A stretch of 9,125 nt of DNA. Origin: JAYOFM01 sp038117225. GTDB lineage: Bacteria > Pseudomonadota > Alphaproteobacteria > Rhodospirillales > Casp-alpha2. The notes under the pieces were generated by a model. It made no database searches, was not told the origin of the DNA, and saw only the letters and a list, made by a program, of their open reading frames with translations. A program made the translations under genes and the position numbers. The DNA is taken from positions 1 to 9,125 of the forward strand of contig JAYOFM010000126.1 of the NCBI GenBank assembly GCA_038117225.1. The letters run 5' to 3'. Positions 1 to 5,821 of this stretch are shown here, in pieces; position 1 is the stretch's first letter; the number at the start of each line of letters is the position of its first letter.

Positions 1-47
1 GGCGCCTCAAACGAGAGATCCTTGATATATTGCGCGTTGATGGTGAT
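1..47 (-). other. secB: SecB-like N-terminal fragment at the window edge
   Basis: Residues 90-104 of the minus-strand frame read ITINAQYIKDLSFEA, and the last two bases allow a following Pro. This matches the conserved N-terminal strand of the export chaperone SecB (E. coli has IYTKDISFEAPNAP; alphaproteobacterial forms typically read AQYIKDLSFE). It is not a DnaQ motif. Only about 15 residues are visible and no separate start codon is present, because the frame comes straight from dnaQ. From recollection of alphaproteobacterial genomes, secB is often a neighbour of dnaQ, so a deletion or misjoin removing the dnaQ 3' end, the spacer and the secB start would produce this. I am not certain of the usual relative orientation of the two genes. 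Confidence 0.7.
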
Positions 48-314
48 CGGCGGCGAGTCGCCGATGAAGGCGAGAAAATCATCAGCAATGGCAGCGAACA
101 GTGGCTGTGCCTGCAAGAATTCCTCGGACAATCCATGAACCTGGAACGCCTCTTCCGGCATGTCGCGCTCGGGATTGACGTAAGCATGGTAGACTTCGCC
201 CGAGGGGATATGGTTCAGCAGTGCGACGCAGCCGATTTCGACGATGCGATGACCGGAGCGTGGATCCAGACCGGTGGTTTCCGTATCCAGGACAATTTCA
301 CGAATTTGCGTCAT
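1..314 (-). CDS. dnaQ: DNA polymerase III epsilon subunit (DnaQ), N-terminal part only, joined in frame to a SecB-like segment; runs off the window
   Basis: DnaQ is the 3'-5' proofreading exonuclease of the replicative polymerase core. The visible 104 residues start MTQIREIVLDTETTGLDP, which is the ExoI motif with metal-binding D10 and E12. EIGCVAL, HAYVNPER and FQVHGLSEEFL follow, all normal for DnaQ up to about residue 87 (FLAFIGDSP). The next motif should be ExoII, of the form HNAxFDxxFL with a catalytic Asp. The frame instead reads ITINAQYIKDLSFEA, which has no such His or Asp and matches the SecB N-terminus. ExoII and ExoIII are therefore absent in the visible part, so this copy would not be an active exonuclease. 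The start at 314 has AAAGGA 8 bases upstream and overlaps the coaE end by 17 bases, which suggests translational coupling. The identity of the N-terminal part is secure. Whether the join is a real deletion or an assembly error at a contig end cannot be told here. Confidence 0.85.
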   Translation of the reverse strand, partial: MTQIREIVLDTETTGLDPRSGHRIVEIGCVALLNHIPSGEVYHAYVNPERDMPEEAFQVHGLSEEFLQAQPLFAAIADDFLAFIGDSPPITINAQYIKDLSFEA

Positions 315-981
315 GCGAAGCATCCTTTAACGAAAATGTGCCCGCCGGGAATCTCCGGTGAGGCCTGTCCGTTGGCGGCCAATGCCGCGCCGGAAGAGCC
401 CGCGCCATCTTGACGATACGGCGAATCAGGCGCAAGCCGTGGCCGCGCCCGATGCCCGATCTGATGATAAAATCCGCCCGCCGTCGTTTCTCCCCATCCG
501 GCATTTGACGCGCCAGGATGGCTGCCAGGCGCGCCGCCGTCATCCCGGGACGTCGCATCACGCGAGCGCGCTGAACGAAAGGCGGGGCGCTGACGCAGGC
601 CACGGCATCGCAACGTTGATCACCGCCGGACTCGAACAGCAACGGGACGTCGAGCACAACAAGGGCCGCGCCGCGACGCGCCTGGATGGCAAGAAACCGC
701 TGGGTGCGTTGGCGGACAAGCGGATGCACGATGGCCTCCAGGCGTTCTAGCGCGGAATCGTCGCCAAAGACTCGCGCCGCCATGGCCTGGCGATCAACAC
801 CGCCTTCTCGGATGGTGTCTGGAAACACCGCGGCGATCGCCGCAACCGCGTCTCCACCAGGAGCCAGCAACGCATGAACCGCCGCGTCGGAATCATGGAC
901 CGGCACACCGAGGCGCCGAAAGTCGCCCGCCGCCACTGTCTTGCCCATGCCGATCGAACCCGTCAGACCCAGGATCACCAT
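298..981 (-). CDS. coaE: Dephospho-CoA kinase
   Basis: CoaE phosphorylates the ribose 3'-hydroxyl of dephospho-CoA with ATP, the last step of coenzyme A synthesis, in the cytoplasm. The 227-residue product starts MVILGLTGSIGMGKT, with the P-loop GSIGMGKT at residues 8-15. It continues with VPVHDSDAAVHALL, the conserved Asp-containing segment after the P-loop, then LVVLDVPLLFESG, and a lid-like region with ARVMRRPGMTAARLAAIL. It is somewhat longer than the usual 200 or so residues because of a basic, His- and Pro-containing C-terminal tail after the core. The ATG at 981 lies 3 bases after the aroE stop and has no strong Shine-Dalgarno sequence, so translation probably depends on coupling to aroE. 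The 3' end overlaps the dnaQ start by 17 bases. Identification is confident. Confidence 0.95.
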   Translation of the reverse strand: MVILGLTGSIGMGKTVAAGDFRRLGVPVHDSDAAVHALLAPGGDAVAAIAAVFPDTIREGGVDRQAMAARVFGDDSALERLEAIVHPLVRQRTQRFLAIQARRGAALVVLDVPLLFESGGDQRCDAVACVSAPPFVQRARVMRRPGMTAARLAAILARQMPDGEKRRRADFIIRSGIGRGHGLRLIRRIVKMARALPARHWPPTDRPHRRFPAGTFSLKDASHDANS

Positions 982-984
982 GGC

Positions 985-1851
985 TTAACCGGAACCGCCG
1001 ATGCCGTCGAGGACGAATGAGCGAAGCGCCGATGTCACTTCCGGCGCGACGCCGAACCAATGCTCAAAGCCCGGTCTCGCTTGATGCAGCAGCATACCTA
1101 GACCATCGACAACCGGATTGCCGCGCGCCTCGGCGCCGGCCAATAGGTCCGTGCGCAGCGGGGTATAGACGATGTCATTGACCGCCGCCCGGGGCGGCAG
1201 AGCATCGAGCGCGAGATCGAGCGGCTGCTTTCCCACCATGCCAAGCGTCGTCGTATTGACCAACGTCGCCGCGTCGGTAAGGGCCGCATGCCGCGACGCC
1301 CAATCAACGACCTCGACGGGTCCGTCGATTTCCTCGGCCAAGACCTCGGCGCGGGCGCGGGTCCTATTGACCACGCGTACCGTCTCCGCGCCGCCGTCGA
1401 TCAGGGCGACGATCACGGCGCGGGCCGCGCCTCCCGCGCCAAGCACCACATGAACCCCATCTGCCGCGCGCCATGCCGGCATGGCGGATTGAATGTTGGC
1501 CAGGAAGCCATAGGCGTCCGTATTATCGCCGGTCAGTTCGCCGTCACCGCCCACGATGATTGTGTTGATGGCGCCAATGCGGCGCGCGGTATCCGTGACC
1601 ATATCAACGGCGCCGAGTGCAATTTCCTTCAGCGGCACGGTGACGTTACAGCCCCGAAAACCATAGCTTGGCAGCGCGCGTATCGCCTCGACGGCACGTT
1701 CGGGTTCGACGGCCATGGGTACATAGGCACCATCGATGCCAAGGTTCTCCAGCCAAAAGCCGTGCAGGCGCGGCGACAGGGAGTGGCTGATGGGCCATCC
1801 CATGACCCCCGCCACCTTGGCATTCCCAGTTAATGGCATGTTGTCGCTCAT
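985..1851 (-). CDS. aroE: Shikimate dehydrogenase (NADP+)
   Basis: AroE reduces 3-dehydroshikimate to shikimate with NADPH in the aromatic amino acid pathway. Taking ATG at 1851 as start gives 288 residues. Residues 19-29 (WPISHSLSPRL) hold the shikimate-binding Ser-x-Ser. NVTVPLK ends at the catalytic Lys75, and GDNTD holds the catalytic Asp112. GAGGAA at 138-143 is the dinucleotide-binding loop, and VVNRTRAR after it is the NADP-selecting motif. NTTTLGM and DGLGMLLHQ are further family motifs. An in-frame GTG at 1866 could also start the frame, but the ATG at 1851 has GGAAG (1860-1864) 8 bases upstream and is preferred. The gene lies 34 bases after maf and 3 bases before coaE. All key residues are present. 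Confidence 0.96.
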   Translation of the reverse strand: MSDNMPLTGNAKVAGVMGWPISHSLSPRLHGFWLENLGIDGAYVPMAVEPERAVEAIRALPSYGFRGCNVTVPLKEIALGAVDMVTDTARRIGAINTIIVGGDGELTGDNTDAYGFLANIQSAMPAWRAADGVHVVLGAGGAARAVIVALIDGGAETVRVVNRTRARAEVLAEEIDGPVEVVDWASRHAALTDAATLVNTTTLGMVGKQPLDLALDALPPRAAVNDIVYTPLRTDLLAGAEARGNPVVDGLGMLLHQARPGFEHWFGVAPEVTSALRSFVLDGIGGSG

Positions 1852-1859
1852 CCGGTGGT

Positions 1860-1864
1860 CTTCC
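1860..1864 (-). promoter_or_regulatory. Ribosome binding site deciding the aroE start
   Basis: GGAAG on the minus strand, with 8 bases to the ATG at 1851. It supports that start over the upstream in-frame GTG at 1866, which overlaps this site. Confidence 0.65.
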
Positions 1865-1885
1865 ACGCAACGTCCACGGGTGGCG

Positions 1886-2485
1886 TTACGTCGCTATTAT
1901 CTTCTGGTCACGCAGAAACGCCAAGAGCGGCAGCAATGGCAATCCGAGAACCGTAAAGAAATCGCCATCAATTTCAGAAAATAGCTGCGCGCCACGGCCC
2001 TCCAAATGGTAACAGCCGACGCTTGAGAGCACGTCATCGCCAACCTCGTCTAGATAGGAGTTCAAATAGGATTCGGAAAATGGCCGCATGGTCAGCGTCG
2101 CGCTATCGATGTGCCGCCAGACCACAGCACCGCCAATCACGACAACGACGGCCGCGTGCAGTGTGTGCCGGCGCCCCCGCATTTGAAGAAGATGTTCGCG
2201 CGCCTCGGCGCGGTCTGCACTTTTATCGAGCATGCGATCGGCAATTGAAAGCGTTTGATCGGCACCGATGACGGCAGCATTCGGATGCAAGGTCGAAACC
2301 GCCAGTGCCTTTTCCGATGCTAGAAACACCGCAAGATCAGTCGGCGAAAGCTTTTCGTTACGGTTTTTTAATGTCGCTTCGTCAATCTCCGCGACCACCG
2401 GCCGGAACGAAATGCCGGCACTGCGGAGAATTCGCGCGCGTGACTGGCTCGCCGAGGCAAGAATAAGCGGCGGTGGTGACGTCAG
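1886..2485 (-). CDS. maf: Maf-family nucleotide pyrophosphatase, apparent CTG start
   Basis: Maf proteins hydrolyse non-canonical or specific nucleoside triphosphates to monophosphates. The exact substrate of this subgroup cannot be read from sequence. From a CTG at 2485 the product is 199 residues, the normal family length. LILASASQSRARILRSAGI at residues 7-25 is the family's N-terminal substrate-site signature, with Ser11, Ser13 and Arg16. VVAEIDE follows, then IGADQTL with the general-base-type Asp76, and Lys88 in DKSAD where the family usually has Lys-Pro. SSVGCYHLEGRGAQLF and the FFTVLGLPLLPLL tail are typical. There is no in-frame ATG, GTG or TTG between the upstream in-frame stop and the signature; the first GTG, at 2398, would delete it. 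CTG sits 6 bases after a perfect AGGAGG. The start lies 1 base beyond the ppsR stop codon, which suggests translational coupling. Confidence 0.92.
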   Translation of the reverse strand: MTSPPPLILASASQSRARILRSAGISFRPVVAEIDEATLKNRNEKLSPTDLAVFLASEKALAVSTLHPNAAVIGADQTLSIADRMLDKSADRAEAREHLLQMRGRRHTLHAAVVVVIGGAVVWRHIDSATLTMRPFSESYLNSYLDEVGDDVLSSVGCYHLEGRGAQLFSEIDGDFFTVLGLPLLPLLAFLRDQKIIAT

Positions 2486-2486
2486 A

Positions 2487-3299
2487 TCAATCCTCCTGGC
2501 GCTTGGCCATCAGGTTGAGAATAGTTGCCGCCGTTTCCTCGATCGATTTGCGACTGACGTTGATCACCGGCCATCCGTGCTTGGTATAGAGCTTTCGCGC
2601 CTCATTTATTTCCTTGGTCACCATATCGACATCGACATAATCCGTATCTTCCGCCTGTTCGAGCAAGCGAAGCCGTTGACGACGAATCTCGACCAGACGT
2701 TTCGGGTCTTTTGTCAATCCGACGATAAGCGGTTTCGCTGATTTGAAGATTTCCTCGGGCACGGGACAGCCCGGTACCAATGGGACATTTGCCGCCTTGA
2801 TACCTCGGTTCGCGAGATAAATGCACGTTGGGGTTTTTGATGTTCGGGACACGCCGAGAAGAATGACATCGGCTTCGTCCAGATCCCGCGTCTGTTGACC
2901 ATCATCGTGGCTGAGAACGTAATGCATGGCTTCGATGCGATCGAAGTATTCCGAGTCCATGACATGTTGGCTGCCTGGACGCGCATGAACTTCCGCATCG
3001 AGAAAAGCACCAAGCGCCGCAACGACAGGTTCAAGAACAGGAATACACGGCATCTGCAATTGTCGACAACCCTGCTCGAGGCTGAGGCGAACATTCTCAT
3101 CAACCAGGGTATAAAGTACAAAACCGGGGTTTTCCGCTACCGATTCAAGGACTTCACGAACTTGAACCTCACAACGCACCATCGACCATAAATGTTCGAC
3201 GGCCTCCACATTGGCGAATTGCACGAGACAGGCACGCGCCACCATGCTTACGGTTTCACCAGTGGAATCCGAAACCAAATGGAAATGAAACGTTTTCAT
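2487..3299 (-). CDS. ppsR: Pyruvate,phosphate dikinase / PEP synthase regulatory protein (DUF299 family)
   Basis: This family is bifunctional: it inactivates pyruvate phosphate dikinase or PEP synthase by ADP-dependent phosphorylation of a Thr next to the catalytic His, and reactivates it by Pi-dependent phosphorolysis. Which of the two targets applies is not visible here. The 270-residue product starts MKTFHFHLVSDSTGETV, the family's N-terminal signature. LSHDDGQ (H131, D132, D133) follows, then the P-loop-like GVSRTSKTPT from 149, with IYLANRG just after. It ends with the basic helix RLVEIRRQRLRLLEQ and the HGWPVINVSRKSIEETA motif. The frame extends upstream to a GTG at 3350, but the ATG at 3299 fits the family start. 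No strong Shine-Dalgarno is visible. It is the first gene of the leftward operon and is divergent from hemE across the origin-like region. In Caulobacter and Rickettsia, as I recall, a gene of this family also flanks the hemE-linked origin. Confidence 0.94.
   Translation of the reverse strand: MKTFHFHLVSDSTGETVSMVARACLVQFANVEAVEHLWSMVRCEVQVREVLESVAENPGFVLYTLVDENVRLSLEQGCRQLQMPCIPVLEPVVAALGAFLDAEVHARPGSQHVMDSEYFDRIEAMHYVLSHDDGQQTRDLDEADVILLGVSRTSKTPTCIYLANRGIKAANVPLVPGCPVPEEIFKSAKPLIVGLTKDPKRLVEIRRQRLRLLEQAEDTDYVDVDMVTKEINEARKLYTKHGWPVINVSRKSIEETAATILNLMAKRQED
2492..2497 (-). promoter_or_regulatory. Ribosome binding site for maf, inside the ppsR 3' end
   Basis: AGGAGG on the minus strand, part of the last sense codons of ppsR, with a 6-base spacer (2491-2486) to CTG at 2485-2483. 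The perfect site and spacing are the main reason for placing the maf start at this unusual codon. Confidence 0.75.
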
Positions 3300-3300
3300 A

Positions 3301-3309
3301 TGTGGACCA
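3301..3309 (-). promoter_or_regulatory. DnaA-box-like site, weak (7 of 9)
   Basis: TGTGGACCA on the plus strand matches TGTGGATAA, the reverse complement of the DnaA box, at 7 of 9 positions. It begins 1 base upstream of the ppsR start and lies 23 bases (about two helical turns) from the next box, so DnaA binding here could also affect ppsR. Confidence 0.4.
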
Positions 3310-3323
3310 AATTGATGAATAAC

Positions 3324-3332
3324 TGTGGATGA
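3324..3332 (-). promoter_or_regulatory. DnaA-box-like site (8 of 9)
   Basis: TGTGGATGA on the plus strand is the reverse complement of TCATCCACA, one mismatch from the TTATCCACA consensus. It lies inside the proposed origin. Confidence 0.55.
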
Positions 3333-3482
3333 AACCAGAGTTACCATCACCTATGAAAAATGATGGAAAGAAGTCCCCGGAACGGGGTTTGCTGATCGGT
3401 GGACACTACCCAGCGTATCCAGGTTTTCCCGACTCGGTATGGTTTTCGAATGCAGACCCATCTCTATCTGATTTCAGCAGCT

Positions 3483-3491
3483 TTTTCCACA
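3483..3491 (+). promoter_or_regulatory. DnaA-box-like site (8 of 9)
   Basis: TTTTCCACA has one mismatch from TTATCCACA. It lies just left of the AT-rich stretch at 3501-3538, the arrangement expected for DnaA-driven strand opening. Confidence 0.55.
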
Positions 3492-3500
3492 ACGGCGGTT

Positions 3501-3538
3501 TGAAAAAACATTTGTTGTCACAATACGTTAAATATTAG
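3501..3538. other. AT-rich stretch, candidate DNA unwinding element
   Basis: 29 of 38 bases are A or T, in a window whose coding DNA is clearly GC-rich. It follows the DnaA-box-like site at 3483-3491 by 9 bases. A melting role is inference from composition and position. The second AT-rich stretch nearer hemE (about 3646-3691) is an alternative, or part of the hemE promoter. Confidence 0.4.
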
Positions 3539-3590
3539 ACCCCCAATGATTGGCTTTCAGTAGCGGTTGAAGAGTTCCGGTAGCGAAAGA

Positions 3591-3599
3591 CGTGGATAG
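3591..3599 (-). promoter_or_regulatory. DnaA-box-like site, weak (7 of 9)
   Basis: CGTGGATAG on the plus strand keeps the GTGGATA core, with mismatches at both end positions against TGTGGATAA. It is a weak candidate supported mainly by its location in the proposed origin. Confidence 0.35.
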
Positions 3600-3714
3600 A
3601 ACACTGGGTAATCTTTAATCCCCGATTCCCCGGCCTCTACAACATCTACCACCTAATTAGATTCTTTATAGATATGTGATTGTAGATTCATTGTGACGCG
3701 GCGATATTCCATTC

Positions 3715-4746
3715 ATGTCAAATTCCAAAAAATTGATGATGCGTGCGCTTGCAGGAGAAATTCTGGATACGCCCCCCGTGTGGCTGATGCGTCAGGCGGG
3801 CCGCTATTTACCGGAATATCGGGAATTACGGGCTAATGCGAAGAATTTTCTGCAATTCTGTTATACGCCGGATTTGACCGTCGAGGTGGCCTTGCAGCCA
3901 CTGCGTCGTTTTCCCTTGGATGCCGCGATCTTGTTTTCCGATATCCTGGTCATTCCGGATGCTCTGGGCCAGGAGGTCGGGTTTTTCGAGGGTGAGGGAC
4001 CGCGCTTGGAGCCCATTCGGGATGTTTCCGCGCTCGCCGCGTTATCGGTAGAGCGTACCGTTGATCATCTGGCCCCCGTATACGAAAGCCTGAGCCGTCT
4101 ACGCGCCGCGTTGGATGATCACATTACCTTGATCGGCTTTGCTGGCGCCCCATGGACGATCGCGGTTTATATGGTCGAGGGCCGCGGTGGTACCGAATGC
4201 CAGAACGTTCGGGCGTGGGCCTATCAGGATCCGGCGGGCTTCGGCACTTTGATCGATCTCATTATCGATGCGACGGTTCACCATCTGAGTGCGCAAATCG
4301 ACAATGGCGCCGATGTCATCCAACTCTTCGATAGTTGGGCGGGTGTTCTATCCGAAATCCAGTTCCGCGATTGGGTTATAGAGCCCAACCGTCGGGTTCG
4401 CGAACGCTTGAAGGAAAAATACCCGGACGTTCCGGTAATTGGTTTTCCGCGCGGCGGCGGTGTCATGACGACCGATTATGTTCGTGAAACCGGGGTTGAT
4501 GGTGTCGGCCTCGATCACACCATGCCGCTTTCCTGGGTCCGTGATGTCGTGCAACCGCTAACGGCTGTACAGGGTAATCTCGATAACCGCCTGTTGGTTT
4601 CCGGCGGCAGCGCCATGGAACGTGAGGTGGCGCGCATCCGTGACCATCTTGGCGGGGGACCGTTCATCTTCAACCTGGGTCATGGAGTGGTACCGGAAAC
4701 ACCGCCCGAGCACGTCGCTCGGTTGATCGAATACGTCAAGGCCTGA
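3715..4746 (+). CDS. hemE: Uroporphyrinogen III decarboxylase
   Basis: HemE removes the four acetate carboxyl groups of uroporphyrinogen III to give coproporphyrinogen III in the cytoplasm. The product is 343 residues, the usual length. PPVWLMRQAGRYLPEYR at 20-36 is the first family signature, whose Arg residues bind substrate carboxylates. AILFSDILVIPDALG contains the catalytic Asp76, GFAGAPWT at 141-148 is the second signature, and the nearby Tyr152 matches the conserved active-site Tyr. NLGHGVVPETPPEHV near the C-terminus carries the conserved His323. The ATG at 3715 has no clear Shine-Dalgarno sequence. It is the first gene of a hemE-hemH-hemJ operon and the first gene to the right of the candidate origin. 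All family landmarks are intact. Confidence 0.97.
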   Translation: MSNSKKLMMRALAGEILDTPPVWLMRQAGRYLPEYRELRANAKNFLQFCYTPDLTVEVALQPLRRFPLDAAILFSDILVIPDALGQEVGFFEGEGPRLEPIRDVSALAALSVERTVDHLAPVYESLSRLRAALDDHITLIGFAGAPWTIAVYMVEGRGGTECQNVRAWAYQDPAGFGTLIDLIIDATVHHLSAQIDNGADVIQLFDSWAGVLSEIQFRDWVIEPNRRVRERLKEKYPDVPVIGFPRGGGVMTTDYVRETGVDGVGLDHTMPLSWVRDVVQPLTAVQGNLDNRLLVSGGSAMEREVARIRDHLGGGPFIFNLGHGVVPETPPEHVARLIEYVKA

Positions 4747-4761
4747 ACGGAGTAACGGATC

Positions 4762-5805
4762 ATGTCGAAGATCGCCGTTGTCCTGTTCAACCTCGGAGGC
4801 CCCGATGGCCCCGATGCCGTTCAGCCGTTTCTCTTCAACCTGTTCAACGATCCCGCCATTATTGGTCTGCCAAACCCGTTTCGCTGGTTGCTAGCGAAAC
4901 TGATTTCGAAACGCCGAGCGCCGACGGCGCGCGCCATATATGACCATATTGGCGGCAAGTCACCACTGCTGGAATTGACGGCCGCGCAAGCGACCGCGCT
5001 TGGCGAACAATTGAACGCCGACCTGGGTGACGATAGGACGGCACGAGTGTTTGTTGCCATGCGTTATTGGCATCCAATGAGCGATGCCGTTGTGGCCGAT
5101 GTAGCTGCTTTTGGCCCAGACGAGATCGTTCTATTGCCGCTCTATCCTCAATATTCAACAACAACGACCGGCTCCTCGGTCAAGGAGTGGCACCGGGCGG
5201 CGGCCGCCATGGGATTGCAGGCGCCAACCCGTGTCGTGTGCTGCTATCCGGAAGCCGCTCCGTTTCTCGATGCGCATGCCTTGGCCATTGGGGCGGCGCT
5301 GAAGGCGGCGTCGGAACACGGCAAGCCGCGGTTGCTGTTTTCGGCGCATGGCCTGCCGAAGAAGATAGTCGCCGCCGGTGATCCCTATGCCTGGCAGGTG
5401 GAACAGACCGCCGCCGCCGTGGCCGCGCGCCTCGACGACCCGGAACTGGATTGGTTGGTCTGTTATCAGAGCCGCGTCGGCCCGTTGGAATGGATCGGCC
5501 CGGCGACCGAGGACGAACTGGGCCGCGCCGGGCGTGATGGCGTACCGGTCGTGGTGGTGCCGATTGCCTTCATCTCCGAACACTCGGAAACCCTGGTCGA
5601 ACTGGATATCGAATATCGCGAAGTGGCGAAGCATGCCGGTGTTCCGGCTTATGTACGCGTCCCCGCGCTCGGCACCGCGCCAGGTTATATTGATACCTTG
5701 GTGGATGCGGTGCGCGGCAGTCTGGCGCGTGACGTCGGCACCTGCGCCGCATCGGGCAAACGGGTCTGTCCCGACAGTTTTGGCAAATGCCCGATGGCGG
5801 CATGA
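4762..5805 (+). CDS. hemH: Ferrochelatase, probably with a [2Fe-2S] cluster
   Basis: HemH inserts ferrous iron into protoporphyrin IX to make protoheme. The 347-residue product begins MSKIAVVLFNLGGPDGPDAVQPFL. LLPLYPQYSTTTTGS lies in the middle, LLFSAHGLPKKI carries the catalytic His196, and ISEHSETLVELDIEY carries the conserved Glu276. Cysteines 328, 336 and 343 sit in the last 20 residues, and Cys160-Cys161 lie internally. This pattern, one internal Cys plus a C-terminal group, resembles the [2Fe-2S] ferrochelatases described from Caulobacter and Mycobacterium; the cluster here is an inference. GGAG lies 9 bases before the ATG, 15 bases after hemE, which supports co-transcription. The enzyme is probably membrane-associated, although no transmembrane helix is evident. 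Confidence 0.97.
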   Translation: MSKIAVVLFNLGGPDGPDAVQPFLFNLFNDPAIIGLPNPFRWLLAKLISKRRAPTARAIYDHIGGKSPLLELTAAQATALGEQLNADLGDDRTARVFVAMRYWHPMSDAVVADVAAFGPDEIVLLPLYPQYSTTTTGSSVKEWHRAAAAMGLQAPTRVVCCYPEAAPFLDAHALAIGAALKAASEHGKPRLLFSAHGLPKKIVAAGDPYAWQVEQTAAAVAARLDDPELDWLVCYQSRVGPLEWIGPATEDELGRAGRDGVPVVVVPIAFISEHSETLVELDIEYREVAKHAGVPAYVRVPALGTAPGYIDTLVDAVRGSLARDVGTCAASGKRVCPDSFGKCPMAA

Positions 5806-5821
5806 CCGGACGAGGATGAGC

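Larger units (their letters stand above)
3300..3714. other. oriC: Candidate chromosomal replication origin (oriC) and divergent promoter region
   Basis: These 415 bases between divergent ppsR and hemE hold no supportable gene. Directly visible are four DnaA-box-like 9-mers in both orientations (3301, 3324, 3483, 3591), an AT-rich stretch at about 3501-3538, a second one at about 3646-3691, and four GANTC sites (3431, 3624, 3660, 3685). Both flanking operons read away from it. It is known that Caulobacter crescentus, Rickettsia prowazekii and some Rhizobiales carry oriC next to hemE. The assignment is an inference from position plus these motifs; no box is a perfect TTATCCACA. Promoters for ppsR and hemE must also lie here, but I cannot place a convincing -35/-10 pair. 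Confidence 0.65.

Noticed and set aside
1288..1833. 181-codon plus-strand open frame opposite aroE
   Set aside because: It is antisense to a fully conserved aroE, has no family resemblance, and is expected in GC-rich DNA. The same applies to open frames opposite coaE (358-750), hemH (5155-5823), rho (6746-7270) and qor (8225-8806).
3375..3390. CCCCG-GAA-CGGGG hairpin followed by TTT
   Set aside because: The stem is only 5 base pairs with a 3-base loop and three T. It is not placed after a gene on that strand, so it is not called a terminator.
3528..3531. TTAA half-site as a possible CtrA binding site
   Set aside because: No second TTAA follows at the 7-base spacing of the CtrA motif.
3329..3538. 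69-codon plus-strand open frame in the ppsR-hemE gap
   Set aside because: It has no Shine-Dalgarno sequence, no recognisable domain, and overlaps DnaA-box-like sites and AT-rich DNA. It is more likely chance within the origin region.
3517..3697. GTCACAAT (3517-3524) and its inverse ATTGTGAC (3690-3697)
   Set aside because: An 8-base inverted pair about 165 bases apart is expected about once by chance in a region of this size.
5378..5821. Long upstream extension of the hemJ frame to about 5378
   Set aside because: This part lies within hemH in another frame and reads as Arg/Pro/Trp-rich nonsense. The ATG at 5822 with GAGG before it fits the HemJ family start.
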